Below, piece after piece: positions 25,033-33,033 of a stretch of DNA of 33,033 nucleotides. The position numbers and the translations under genes are program-made. A model generated the notes under the pieces. The model ran no database searches, had not been told where the DNA came from, and worked only from the letters and a program-made list of their open reading frames with translations. Within the stretch, counting starts at the first letter, position 1; each line of letters starts with the position of its first letter. This DNA is from JAIOPA01 sp046076045 (GTDB taxonomy: Bacteria > Eisenbacteria > RBG-16-71-46), in the NCBI GenBank assembly GCA_046076045.1, contig JBJTRI010000104.1, positions 1 through 33,033 of the forward strand. Reading direction: 5' to 3'.

Positions 25033-26580
25033 ATGCGTCTGTCCGCCCGGTCGGCCCGTGGACCGGAGGGCGTGCTCGGAACCCTGCTCGTCGCGCTCTC
25101 GTGCGCGGGGCTCGCGTTCTGGTTCGTGGTCGGGCTGCCGTGGGGGCCGCACAACGAGGCGTTCGACTGGGTCGTGCGTCTGGAGCAGCGCGACCTGTGG
25201 GCGGCGTTGTTCGAGAAGTTCCCGAGCGTGCTGAGCCTGCGCCCGATCGGGACCGGCGCGGCGTGGGCGCTGTACCGGCTCGGCGGTCACGACGACGCGC
25301 TCATCCAGGTCGTGAACGCCGCGTTCGCGCTGCTCGCGTGGGGTTGGGCCGCCGCCGGGGAACGCGACCGGCGCTGGTTCGCGCTCGTGTCGCTGGTCGC
25401 GGGCGGCGTGTTCTTCGCCGGCTACATCTGGGTGTTCCACCTGCATGGCATCTTCTACGGTCCGCTGCTGCTCTACCTCGCGGCGCTGGTGCGGGCCGCG
25501 CGCGGGCCGCTCGACCTGCGCACGCTGCTCGGGGTGTTCGTGGGCGCGCTCGTGACCTCGCTCGCGCACCCGTACGCGCTGCCGCTCGCGGTCGCGTTCG
25601 TGGCCGGTGCCACGCTCGAGACCCCGCTGCTGCGCACGCGCGCGGGAGCGGGCGCGCTCGCGGTGGTGGTGACCGGCGTCACGGTCGCGTACCTCATGCT
25701 GGTGCCGTCCTACAACCGCGAGCTGGGCGGCGACCCGTTGCTCGGTCTGGTGACGTCGTACCGCACCACCGAGGTGAACGTCGTCGGCTCCGCGGTCGCC
25801 GCACTGCTCGCGGCCTGGACCGCCTCGCGTGCCCTGACCGGGCCCGCGAGTGGGGTGGCCGCGTTGCTGTCGCTCGGGCTCGCGGGTGCGGCGATCGCGG
25901 TGGGCGCGCCCGTGCTGCCGCTGTGGTTCGCGTGGGCCGCCATCCGCAGCCTGCGCCACAAGCGCAGCACGCTCGCCGCGTTGCTCGCGGGTTGCGCGCT
26001 GCTGCCGGTCGCGAACCCCACCGGCTCGCCGACCTACGCGGTGTTCGCGGTGTTCGTCGCGGTCTGCGCCACGGTGGTGGACGAGCCCGGCGTGGAGGGC
26101 ATGCTGCACGCGCTGCGCCCGGTGCACGTCGCGGTGCTGCTCGCGTTCATGGCCGTGCTCGCGCTCGCCCTGCGCTTCGGGGCCCCGGTGCCGGGCGTGG
26201 CCGCGGTCGCGCGCCCACTGCTCGCCGAGGGCGAGCGCACGCGTCAGTTGGAGGAGGTCGCGCGCACGCTCATGGCGTCGCCGTGGCGCTCGCACCCGGC
26301 GCGCTTCCTCGCCCCGGCGCTCAACCCGACCGAGACCGACGCCACCGACCGCCGCTTCCGCCCGCCCACCGAGGACGCGCACCTCGCGACGTGGCTGGAC
26401 TGGATGCGCGGCGGACCCGCGACCACGGCCGACACGCTCGTGCTCACGTTCGGCGGCCAGCCCGCTCCCGGACTGACCGAGGTCCTGCGGGTGCGTGGCC
26501 GATACGCCGGAGACGCGCTAGTCTGGCGGCGGGTGCCGGATGCCCCCGCGGGCGGCGCCACACCCGAGTCCCGACCCTGA
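25033..26580 (+). CDS. Polytopic membrane protein, possible GT-C-like architecture
   Basis: The 515-residue protein has roughly ten to twelve hydrophobic segments over its first 400 residues, for example GVLGTLLVALSCAGLAFWFV, FALVSLVAGGVFFAGYIWVF, LLGVFVGALVTSLAHPYALP and VAVLLAFMAVLALALRFG. A soluble C-terminal part of about 110 residues follows. The many-helix body plus periplasmic C-terminal domain is reminiscent of GT-C glycosyltransferases, but I see no sure catalytic motif and do not assign a reaction. The ATG starts two bases after the previous stop. It and the previous gene sit between the two mutase subunit genes, an odd insertion. Confidence 0.65.
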   Translation: MRLSARSARGPEGVLGTLLVALSCAGLAFWFVVGLPWGPHNEAFDWVVRLEQRDLWAALFEKFPSVLSLRPIGTGAAWALYRLGGHDDALIQVVNAAFALLAWGWAAAGERDRRWFALVSLVAGGVFFAGYIWVFHLHGIFYGPLLLYLAALVRAARGPLDLRTLLGVFVGALVTSLAHPYALPLAVAFVAGATLETPLLRTRAGAGALAVVVTGVTVAYLMLVPSYNRELGGDPLLGLVTSYRTTEVNVVGSAVAALLAAWTASRALTGPASGVAALLSLGLAGAAIAVGAPVLPLWFAWAAIRSLRHKRSTLAALLAGCALLPVANPTGSPTYAVFAVFVAVCATVVDEPGVEGMLHALRPVHVAVLLAFMAVLALALRFGAPVPGVAAVARPLLAEGERTRQLEEVARTLMASPWRSHPARFLAPALNPTETDATDRRFRPPTEDAHLATWLDWMRGGPATTADTLVLTFGGQPAPGLTEVLRVRGRYAGDALVWRRVPDAPAGGATPESRP

Positions 26581-26585
26581 CGCGA

Positions 26586-26601
26586 CGCCCCACGGGGGGC
26601 G
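26586..26601. terminator. Hairpin before the B12-binding subunit
   Basis: CGCCCC at 26586-26591 and GGGGCG at 26596-26601 pair around a 4-base loop, five bases after the membrane-protein stop and just ahead of the GGAGG site of the next gene. No U-run. Confidence 0.3.
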
Positions 26602-26614
26602 AGCCGGAGGAACG

Positions 26615-27319
26615 ATGCAGCGCAAGATCCGTGTGCTGGTGGGCAAGCCCGGTCTCGACGGGCACGACCGGGGCGCCAAGGTGGTGGCGGCGGCCCTGCG
26701 CGACGCCGGCATGGAGGTCATCTACAGCGGCCTGCACCAGACGCCCGAGCAGATCGTCGAGGCCGCGGTGCAGGAGGACGTGGACGTGGTGGCGCTCTCG
26801 GTGCTCTCGGGCGCGCACATGACGCTGTTCCCCGAGGTGCTCGGGATCATGCGCTCGCGCGGCATCGGCGACCGGCTGCTCACCGGCGGCGGCATCATCC
26901 CCAACGACGACATGACCACGCTGCTCACCGAGGGCGTGGGCATGCTGTTCGGGCCCGGCACGAACACGCAGGACATCGTGCAGTACATCCGTGAGTGGTA
27001 CGCGGGCGTGCACGGCATCGACGCGCTGCCGCCCATGCCGCCTCCGCCCGCGCGGCCCGAGCCGGTGGTGGGTTCGGGTGCGCGCCCCGTGCCAGCGCCG
27101 GCCGCGCCGCGCGCCGCGGCGAAGCCCGCGCGCAAGTCGGCTCCCGCGAAGGCGAAGGCGAAGGCCAAGGCCAAGGCGAAGCCCGCGAAGACCAAGCCCG
27201 CCAAGGCCAGGCCCGCTAAGGCCAAGCCTGCGAAGGCCAAGACCAAGCCCGCCCCGGCCAAGCGCGCGGCTGCGAAGCCGGCGCGCAAGGTCGCGAAGAA
27301 GAAGTCCGGCCGCCGCTGA
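26615..27319 (+). CDS. icmB: B12-binding subunit of acyl-CoA mutase with a long basic tail
   Basis: Residues 1-138 are a standard cobalamin-binding domain: KIRVLVGKPGLDGHDRGAKV has the D15-x-H17-x-x-G20 motif whose His ligates cobalt, ALSVLSGAH has S62-V-L64, and LLTGGGIIPNDDMTT has the GG near residues 91-93. It pairs with the catalytic subunit at 22614. Residues 139-165 are Pro-rich, and 166-234 are almost only Ala, Lys, Pro and Arg (for example KAKAKAKAKAKPAKTKPAKA), like histone H1 tails. Stand-alone subunits are usually about 135 residues, so this tail of about 95 residues is extra. ATG 26615 has CGGAGGAACG upstream. Name given by partnership with the isobutyryl-CoA-mutase-like catalytic subunit. 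Confidence 0.85.
   Translation: MQRKIRVLVGKPGLDGHDRGAKVVAAALRDAGMEVIYSGLHQTPEQIVEAAVQEDVDVVALSVLSGAHMTLFPEVLGIMRSRGIGDRLLTGGGIIPNDDMTTLLTEGVGMLFGPGTNTQDIVQYIREWYAGVHGIDALPPMPPPPARPEPVVGSGARPVPAPAAPRAAAKPARKSAPAKAKAKAKAKAKPAKTKPAKARPAKAKPAKAKTKPAPAKRAAAKPARKVAKKKSGRR
27110..27316 (+). repeat. Lys/Ala/Pro-coding low-complexity repeat
   Basis: The DNA repeats short units such as AAGGCGAAGGCCAAGGCC and AAGCCCGCGAAG. It encodes the basic tail of the B12-binding subunit. It stays in frame to the stop and keeps the reading frame, so it is coding, not an independent repeat element. Length variation between strains is likely. Confidence 0.7.
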
Positions 27320-27324
27320 CCCGC

Positions 27325-27933
27325 ATGAGCGGCTCGCGGCTGCTGGTGGCGCTCGACGGCAGTCCGCTCGTGGGCTCCAGCGTGCACCGCATGCTGCTCG
27401 CCGTCTGCGAGGGCGCCCGCGCGGCCGGTCACCAGGCCGAGCACGTGCGCGCCTACGACCTCGCGGTGAAGCCGTGCATCGCGTGCGGCCCCGACGCCGC
27501 ACCGCACGGCTACTGCATCCTGCACGACGACATGGATCGCGTGTACGACCTGCTCGAGCGCGCCCACGCGGTGGTGGTGGGCTCGCCCGTGTACTTCGAC
27601 ACCGTGAGCGCGCCGCTCAAGGCGGTGATCGACCGCTGCAACTGCGTCACCCCGCTCGTCACGCTGCCCGACGGTGGGCACGCGTTCGTGCCGCGATGGG
27701 CGCGCACGCGTCGCGCCGCGTTCGTGACCGCGTGCAGCGACACGCACCCGCACGAGCTGGCCGAGCGCAGCGTGCGCGGGTTCCTGCGCTGGGTCGGGGC
27801 GCGCTGGGAGGAGACCGTCATCTGGCGCCACGGCGACGTGGAGTTGGGCAGCGCGCCCGAGGACCTGCTGCTGCGCGCGCGCGCCCTGGGCGAGCGCTTG
27901 GTGCAGAGCGACCCGCACCCGGCCGATGCCTAG
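27325..27933 (+). CDS. Flavodoxin-fold NAD(P)H-dependent FMN reductase / iron-sulfur flavoprotein-like
   Basis: The 202-residue protein has the FMN-binding start LLVALDGSPLVGSSVHRML and the middle motif VVVGSPVYFDTVSAPLKAVI, typical of NADPH-dependent FMN reductase-like flavodoxins. Between them KPCIACGPDAAPHGYCILHD has three cysteines, as in iron-sulfur flavoprotein relatives (usually C-x2-C-x2-C plus one more), though one cysteine is missing. DDMDRVYDLLERA follows as in that family. It probably moves electrons to a low-potential partner. It starts five bases after the B12-subunit stop, so a job in mutase reactivation (cobalamin reduction) is an attractive but unproven inference. Confidence 0.82.
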   Translation: MSGSRLLVALDGSPLVGSSVHRMLLAVCEGARAAGHQAEHVRAYDLAVKPCIACGPDAAPHGYCILHDDMDRVYDLLERAHAVVVGSPVYFDTVSAPLKAVIDRCNCVTPLVTLPDGGHAFVPRWARTRRAAFVTACSDTHPHELAERSVRGFLRWVGARWEETVIWRHGDVELGSAPEDLLLRARALGERLVQSDPHPADA

Positions 27934-27942
27934 GGGGAGTGC

Positions 27943-27962
27943 GGGCCGGTGCGTACCGGCCC
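27943..27962. terminator. Perfect 8-bp hairpin after the flavoprotein gene
   Basis: GGGCCGGT (27943-27950), loop GCGT, ACCGGCCC (27955-27962). It begins nine bases after the stop and ends just before the GGAGG site of the next gene. No U-run; it could terminate, or hold the downstream ribosome site. Confidence 0.4.
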
Positions 27963-27973
27963 CCGGAGGTGAC

Positions 27974-28630
27974 ATGGTCACGTCGCGTCGTCGTGCAACG
28001 ATCCTCCTCGTCTCGCTCGCCCTGCTGCTCGGCTCCGCGCCCGCGCGCGCGGCCGACGAGCCCGTGCGCATCGCGTCGTTCGCGGGCACGCCGTCGGACT
28101 CGTCGGAGCGCCGCGTGTTCATGCAGGCGTTCCACGCCGCGTTCGATCGCGCCACGTTGGATTGCGAATTCCGCGATGCCGACGCGTGGTCGGGCGGGGT
28201 TCGCCGCGAGCATCCGTTCGCGCGCGTGGACGTGAACCCCGGCCCGGGGGCGTGGACGCTCGAGCTGAGCGTGCGGTTCCCGCCCGAGGTGCGCATCCCC
28301 GCACCGCGTGGGAGCGAGGCGCGCGCCCGGCGCACCACGTTCCGCGCCGCGCGCGGCTTCGTGGTGGTGGCCACCGTCACACCACCCGCCACCTCCACCT
28401 CGGGGCAGCCGTTCGGCCCCGAGCGCACCGACCTCGTGTTCCCCGACGCCCGCCGCGTCGTGGTCCCGAGCGAGCGACTGCCGGGTGGCGCCTACGACTT
28501 CCCGTTCGCGGACGCCGGGCGGGCGGCCGCCCGACTCGCGCTCGAGGCCCTGCTGCGCGCGCGCGGCGACCTCTCGGACCAGGAGCGCGTCGCGCTCGCA
28601 CCCGCGGCGCGGGCCGAACCCGAGCCCTGA
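27974..28630 (+). CDS. Secreted protein of unknown function
   Basis: The 218-residue product has a signal peptide: VTSRRRATILLVSLALLLGS with cleavage near ARA-AD. The mature protein has a Gly/Pro-poor start, then strand-like segments ARVDVNPGPGAWTLELSVRF and VVVATVTPPATSTSGQPFGP, and ends in a charged helix (LALEALLRARGDLSDQERVA). No family is recognised. GGAGGTGAC before the ATG is a strong ribosome site. It stands between the mutase group and the acyl-CoA dehydrogenase with no obvious link. Confidence 0.7.
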   Translation: MVTSRRRATILLVSLALLLGSAPARAADEPVRIASFAGTPSDSSERRVFMQAFHAAFDRATLDCEFRDADAWSGGVRREHPFARVDVNPGPGAWTLELSVRFPPEVRIPAPRGSEARARRTTFRAARGFVVVATVTPPATSTSGQPFGPERTDLVFPDARRVVVPSERLPGGAYDFPFADAGRAAARLALEALLRARGDLSDQERVALAPAARAEPEP

Positions 28631-28639
28631 CCGGGCCCA

Positions 28640-28668
28640 TTCGCAGACCCCACCGTATGCGGTAGGCT
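28640..28668 (+). promoter_or_regulatory. Candidate promoter of the acyl-CoA dehydrogenase
   Basis: TTCGCA at 28640-28645, a 17-base spacer and TAGGCT at 28663-28668. The -10 repeats the TAGGNT form seen before meaB and icmA. The spacer contains ACCG-TATG-CGGT (28652-28663), a short dyad of the kind bound by TetR-type repressors, suggesting regulation by an acyl-CoA sensor. Confidence 0.45.
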
Positions 28669-28744
28669 TCCCCCATCCGCGCCCCGTAGGACGCCCGCCT
28701 CGACCGCGCCGCGTCCGTCATCCCGAGCCCCACGGAGTCCGCGC

Positions 28745-29887
28745 ATGCTGATGTTGAAGGAGGAGCACCTCCAGGTCCGCGACATGGTCCGCAAGTTCGC
28801 CGAGGAGGTGGTCGCCCCGCGCGCCCGCGAACTCGACGAGACCGAGACGTTCCCGCACGACGCGGTGCGCCAGATGGCCGAGTTGGGGCTGCTCGGGCTG
28901 CCCTACCCCGAGGAGTACGGCGGCGCGGGCATGGACACGCTGTCGTACGCGATCGCGGTCGAGGAGGTCGCGCGCGTGTGCGCGTCCACCGCCATCACGC
29001 TGGCCGCGCACGTCTCGCTGGGCTGCGGACCGGTGTACGGCAGCGGCACCGAGGCCCAGAAGCAGCGCTTCCTCGTACCCATGGCCAAGGGCGAGGTGCT
29101 CGGTGCGTTCGGGCTCACCGAGCCCAACGCCGGGTCCGATGCGGCCGGAACCCAGACGCGCGCGGTGCGCGAGGGGGACCACTGGCGCGTGAACGGTTCG
29201 AAGATCTACATCACCAACGCCAGCTACGCGAAGTACATCACCTTCACCGCAGTCACCGACCCCACGATCGGCGCCAACGGCATCGGCGCGTTCATCATGG
29301 ACACCGCCACGAAGGGGTTCCGGGTCGGCAAGAAGGAGAAGAAGATGGGGCTGCGCGGCTCGGACACGGTCGAGGTCGTGTTCGAGGACTGCCTCGTGCC
29401 CGCCGACCAGGTGCTCGGCGAGCCCACGGGCGGTTTCAAGACGTTCATGCGCACGCTCACCGGCGGCCGCATCTCGATCGGCGCGCTCGCGCTGGGCGTG
29501 GCTCAGGGCGCCTACGAGCACGCGCTCTCGTACTCCAAGGTGCGTCACCAGTTCGGCCAGCCCATCGCCAACTTCCAGGCCGTGCAGTTCACGCTCGCCG
29601 ACATGGCCATGCGCATCGAGGCCGCGCGCCACCTCGTGTACCACGCCGCCCTGCTCAAGGACGCCGGCGAGGACTACGTGAAGGAGGCGTCCATGGCCAA
29701 GCTGTTCGCGAGCGAGGTCGGCAACTGGGTGACCGACAAGAGCATCCAGGTGCACGGCGGCATCGGTTACTGCCGCGACCTGCCCGTGGAGCGCATGCAC
29801 CGCGACGTGAAGCTCATGGAGATCGGCGAGGGCACGAGCGAGATCCAGCGCATGGTGATCGCCCGCGAGATCCTGCGGCGCGCCTGA
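28745..29887 (+). CDS. Short-chain acyl-CoA dehydrogenase (butyryl-CoA type)
   Basis: This 380-residue FAD enzyme oxidises a short acyl-CoA to its trans-2-enoyl form, here probably butyryl-CoA to crotonyl-CoA. The FAD and substrate motifs are LLGLPYPEEYGGAGMDTLSY, GAFGLTEPNAGSDAAGTQTR, WRVNGSKIYITNASYAKYIT, RHQFGQPIANFQAVQFTLAD and VHGGIGYCRDLPVERMHRDV. The catalytic base E362 is in EGTSEIQRMVIAREILRR, the position typical of short-chain (SCAD-type) enzymes; longer-chain or isovaleryl types put it elsewhere. The enzyme follows its own promoter candidate. It would take the product of the isobutyryl-CoA mutase. Confidence 0.9.
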   Translation: MLMLKEEHLQVRDMVRKFAEEVVAPRARELDETETFPHDAVRQMAELGLLGLPYPEEYGGAGMDTLSYAIAVEEVARVCASTAITLAAHVSLGCGPVYGSGTEAQKQRFLVPMAKGEVLGAFGLTEPNAGSDAAGTQTRAVREGDHWRVNGSKIYITNASYAKYITFTAVTDPTIGANGIGAFIMDTATKGFRVGKKEKKMGLRGSDTVEVVFEDCLVPADQVLGEPTGGFKTFMRTLTGGRISIGALALGVAQGAYEHALSYSKVRHQFGQPIANFQAVQFTLADMAMRIEAARHLVYHAALLKDAGEDYVKEASMAKLFASEVGNWVTDKSIQVHGGIGYCRDLPVERMHRDVKLMEIGEGTSEIQRMVIAREILRRA

Positions 29888-29915
29888 GCGAGTCCCCACC
29901 CCGGGGGAGGACCTC

Positions 29916-31097
29916 GTGACCCCATCCGCCATGCGCTGGGCCGCCGCCTCGTCGCGGCTCGACCTGCCGTCCGCGGCGGCCGAGGACGTGGCGCGGCAGT
30001 TGCGCGCGCAGGCGGGCGAGGGGCCGTGGGACCTCGTGCTGGCGTTCGTGGCGGGGCCCGGCGCGCAGCGCACCGAGGCGACCGCGCGGGCCCTGCGCGC
30101 CGAGTGCCCGGCGGGCACGTTCGCCGCGGTGAGCGCGCGCGGCGTGGTCACGCTCGAACACGAGGTCGAGCACGGCGTCGGGTTGTCGGTGTTCGCCGCG
30201 CGCCTGCCCGGCGTGCGCATCGAGCCGTTCGTCATGCTGCCGGAGGCGTGGGCCGACCCGGTGGGCAGCGTCGAGTCTTTCGACCGGCTCGCGCCCGGGA
30301 TGCGCGGGGCCGAGGTGGTGCTGATGTTCGGCGACCCGTTCACGCTCGACCTCGACCGCGTGCTCGGGCTCGTCCACCACTGGGCGCCGGGCGTGCGGGT
30401 CGCGGGCGGTCTGGCGAGCGCCGGGGTGCGGCCCGGCGGCAACACGGTGGTGCTCAACGACTGGGCCGCGCACGAGGGCGGGTTCGCGCTCGCGCTCTCG
30501 GGGGCGATCCGCGCCGACGTCGTCGTCTCGCAGGGCTGCGACCCCATCGGGCCGCTGCTCGAGGTCACCGAGGTCGAGGAGCACCTCGTGCTGGCGCTCG
30601 ACCGGCAGCCGGCGCTCGAGCGCCTCGAGCAGGTGCTGCTCGCGCTCCCGGCTTCGCAGCGCGACCGCCTGCGGCAAGGGCTCTACATCGGGCGGCCGGC
30701 GCGCCCCGAGGCCGAGGGCCGCGGCGACTTCCTGATCCGCAACATGCTCGGAGCCGATCGCACGCGCGGGGCGATCGCGGTCGCGGACACGCTGGCGCGC
30801 GGCGAACGCATCCGCCTGCACGTGCGCGATGCCCGTGCCGCCGAGGACGACCTCGGCATGCTGCTCGCCCCGCAGGCGTTCGACCGCCCGGCGAGCGCGG
30901 CGCTCCTGTTCTCGTGCAACGGCCGCGGGCGCGGGCTCTACGGGGTCCCCGACCGCGACGTCGCCCTGCTGCGCTCGGCCCTGCCCGCCACCGCGCCGGT
31001 CGCGGGCATGTTCTGCGCCGGCGAACTGGGCCCGGTCGGCGAGCGCAACCACCTGCACGGCCACACCGCCAGCATCGTCGTCCTGCGCCCCCGCTGA
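29916..31097 (+). CDS. FIST-domain protein (FIST_N plus FIST_C)
   Basis: The 393-residue protein has the FIST layout: an N-terminal half with DLVLAFVAGPGAQ and GTFAAVSARGVVTLEHEVEH, then GVRVAGGLASAGVRPGGNTV, then a C-terminal half with LLFSCNGRGRGLYGVPDRDV, PVAGMFCAGELGPVGERNHL and HGHTASIVVL. FIST is a proposed sensor domain for small ligands such as amino acids, usually next to signalling domains. Here it stands alone and has no fused kinase or transcription factor. The GTG start has GGGGGAGG upstream, and a small hairpin (29893-29908) overlaps that site. Setting between acyl-CoA dehydrogenase and thiolase suggests metabolic sensing; function is not proven. Confidence 0.88.
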   Translation: MTPSAMRWAAASSRLDLPSAAAEDVARQLRAQAGEGPWDLVLAFVAGPGAQRTEATARALRAECPAGTFAAVSARGVVTLEHEVEHGVGLSVFAARLPGVRIEPFVMLPEAWADPVGSVESFDRLAPGMRGAEVVLMFGDPFTLDLDRVLGLVHHWAPGVRVAGGLASAGVRPGGNTVVLNDWAAHEGGFALALSGAIRADVVVSQGCDPIGPLLEVTEVEEHLVLALDRQPALERLEQVLLALPASQRDRLRQGLYIGRPARPEAEGRGDFLIRNMLGADRTRGAIAVADTLARGERIRLHVRDARAAEDDLGMLLAPQAFDRPASAALLFSCNGRGRGLYGVPDRDVALLRSALPATAPVAGMFCAGELGPVGERNHLHGHTASIVVLRPR

Positions 31098-31099
31098 GC

Positions 31100-31114
31100 G
31101 GGGTCGCGCACCCC
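31100..31114. terminator. Hairpin after the FIST gene
   Basis: GGGGT and ACCCC pair around CGCGC, two bases after the stop. GGGC-TCGC-GCCC follows at 31122-31133. No U-run on either. Confidence 0.35.
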
Positions 31115-31268
31115 GGGGAGGGGGCTCGCGCCCGCGCTGGACGCGGGTCCGGGCCACCTGCGGGGGCGCGGGGCATCGTGTAGGATGCGGGGGTCCCGTT
31201 CGACCCATCCGGGGCCCCGGAGCGCGGCCGTCCGCCTGCCCCGGCCCCTTGCCCAGACGAGGCTCCCG

Positions 31269-32461
31269 ATGTCCAGCACTCCCGACGTGTTCATCGTGGG
31301 CGCGGCCCGCACGCCCATCGGCAAGTTCCTCGGCGGTCTCTCCACGCTCAAGGCGTCGGACCTCGGTGCTGCCGCCATCCGCGCCGCGCTCACGCGCGCC
31401 AACGTCACCGGCGACCGCGTCGACGAGGTCATCATGGGCCACGTCGTGCAGGCCGGGCAGGGGCAGGCGCCCGCGCGCCAGGCCCAGCTCAAGGCGGGCA
31501 TCAGCCCGCTCGCGGGCGCGTTCGCGGTCAACAAGGTGTGCGGCTCGGGCCTCAAGGCCGTCATGCTCGCCGCGCAGGCCATCAAGGCCGGCGATGCCGA
31601 CTGCATCGTGGCGGGTGGGCAGGAGAGCATGAGCACCGCCCCGCACTACCTGTTCACCGGCCGGCTCGGGCAGCGCCTCGGCGACAGCAAGCTCGTGGAC
31701 GGCGTGGTTCACGACGGTCTGTGGTGCGCGTTCAACGACTGCCACATGATCGAGCTGGCCCAGTACACCGCCGAGAAGGCGGGCCTCACGCGCGGCCGCA
31801 TCGACGAGTTCTCGGTCGCGAGCCAGCTCAAGGCCGCCGCCGCGCAGGCCGCGGGCCGCTTCGACGCCGAGATCGCGCCGGTCTCGATCCCGCAGCGCAA
31901 GGGCGACCCGCTCGTCGTGGCGAAGGACGAGTCCGTGCGCGGCGAGACGACGCTCGAGGGCCTCGCCAAGCTGGGCCCCGTCACCAAGGCGAAGGACGGC
32001 ATCATCACCGCCGGTAATGCCCCCGGTCTCAACGACGGCGGCGCGGCGCTGGTGGTCATGAGTGCGGCGCGCGTGAAGGAGACCGGCGCCAAGCCGCTCG
32101 CGCGCATCACCGGTTACGCGACCGGCGGCGGGGAGCCCAAGGACCTGTTCTTCGCGCCCATCGACGCCGTGCAGCGCCTCATGCGCAAGCTGGACGTCGG
32201 GATCGGACACTTCGACCTCATCGAGGCCAACGAGGCGTTCGCCGCGCAGGCCGTCGCCGACGGCGACGCACTCGGTTGGGACTGGGACCGCGTCAACGTG
32301 AACGGCGGCGCGGTCGCGCTCGGTCACCCGATCGGCGCGAGCGGCGCGCGCGTGCTCGTCACGCTGTTGTACGCGCTCGAGCAGCAGGGCAAGCGCACCG
32401 GTCTCGCCACGCTCTGTCTGGGCGGCGGCAACGCGGTCGCCCTGTCCGTGGAGCGTGTGTG

Positions 32462-32462
<1 letters not shown>
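31269..32462 (+). CDS. Acetyl-CoA C-acetyltransferase (thiolase)
   Basis: This 397-residue thiolase cleaves acetoacetyl-CoA to two acetyl-CoA or makes it in reverse. All three active-site parts are present: nucleophile C91 in NKVCGSGLKAVMLAAQAI, H353 in ALGHPIGASGARVL and C383 in CLGGGNAVALSVERV. The start FIVGAARTPIGKFLGGLST is typical. ATG 31269 is chosen because GAGG precedes it; an upstream GTG at 31185 adds nonconserved residues. A TAGGAT box at 31181-31186 may be its -10. The stop overlaps the next gene (TGATG). It would complete breakdown of butyryl-CoA with the neighbours. Confidence 0.95.

Positions 32463-33033
<571 letters not shown>

Noticed and set aside
27110..27316. Lys/Ala-coding stretch as a CRISPR-like or mobile repeat
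   Set aside because: The repeat is irregular, fully in frame and ends at a normal stop; it encodes a protein tail and lacks unique spacers.

Overview
This is a GC-rich bacterial chromosome segment with tightly packed genes. Overlapping stop/start codons (GTGA, ATGA, TGATG) are common. Many genes start with GTG and rimM probably starts with CTG. The rplS, rnhB, yraN, rimM and trmD proteins are plainly bacterial. The undecaprenyl-phosphate-type polysaccharide genes and a small secreted beta-strand-rich protein fit a diderm, but I cannot name the phylum from sequence alone. No tRNA, rRNA, insertion sequence, phage gene or CRISPR array was seen.

Region 1 (about 230-14030, + strand) looks like one long mosaic operon. 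It starts with a sugar-nucleotide epimerase and a WecA-type priming transferase. The translation genes khpA, rimM and trmD follow. It then runs directly into a Wzx/Wzy-type polysaccharide cluster: O-antigen ligase/polymerase, FkbM methyltransferase, flippase, GT4, asparagine synthetase, GT4, GT4 and UDP-GlcNAc 2-epimerase. Most junctions overlap by 1-4 bases. A second priming enzyme of the WcaJ/WbaP type (14123-15520, - strand) faces this operon. It is divergent from a fourth GT4 gene (15748-16932).

Region 2 (17033-20538) holds a GNAT acetyltransferase gene broken by one in-frame TAA, then rplS-rnhB-yraN and a GT28/MGDG-synthase-like glycosyltransferase. In many bacteria khpA-rimM-trmD-rplS-rnhB-yraN are adjacent; here about 13.7 kb, mostly polysaccharide genes, separates trmD from rplS.

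Region 3 (20627-33033) begins with a small secreted protein and then turns to acyl-CoA metabolism. It holds a MeaB G-protein chaperone, the catalytic subunit of a B12-dependent acyl-CoA mutase, two unknown genes, the B12-binding subunit, a flavodoxin-fold reductase, a secreted unknown protein, a short-chain acyl-CoA dehydrogenase, a FIST-domain protein, a thiolase and the start of 3-hydroxybutyryl-CoA dehydrogenase. The mutase has Phe and Gln at the two residues that separate isobutyryl-CoA mutase from methylmalonyl-CoA mutase. The neighbouring genes supply most of the path from butyryl-CoA to acetyl-CoA. My reading is an isobutyryl-CoA to butyryl-CoA to acetyl-CoA route, as in valine or branched-chain breakdown. 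Both mutase subunits carry long, basic, histone-tail-like extensions, which is unusual.
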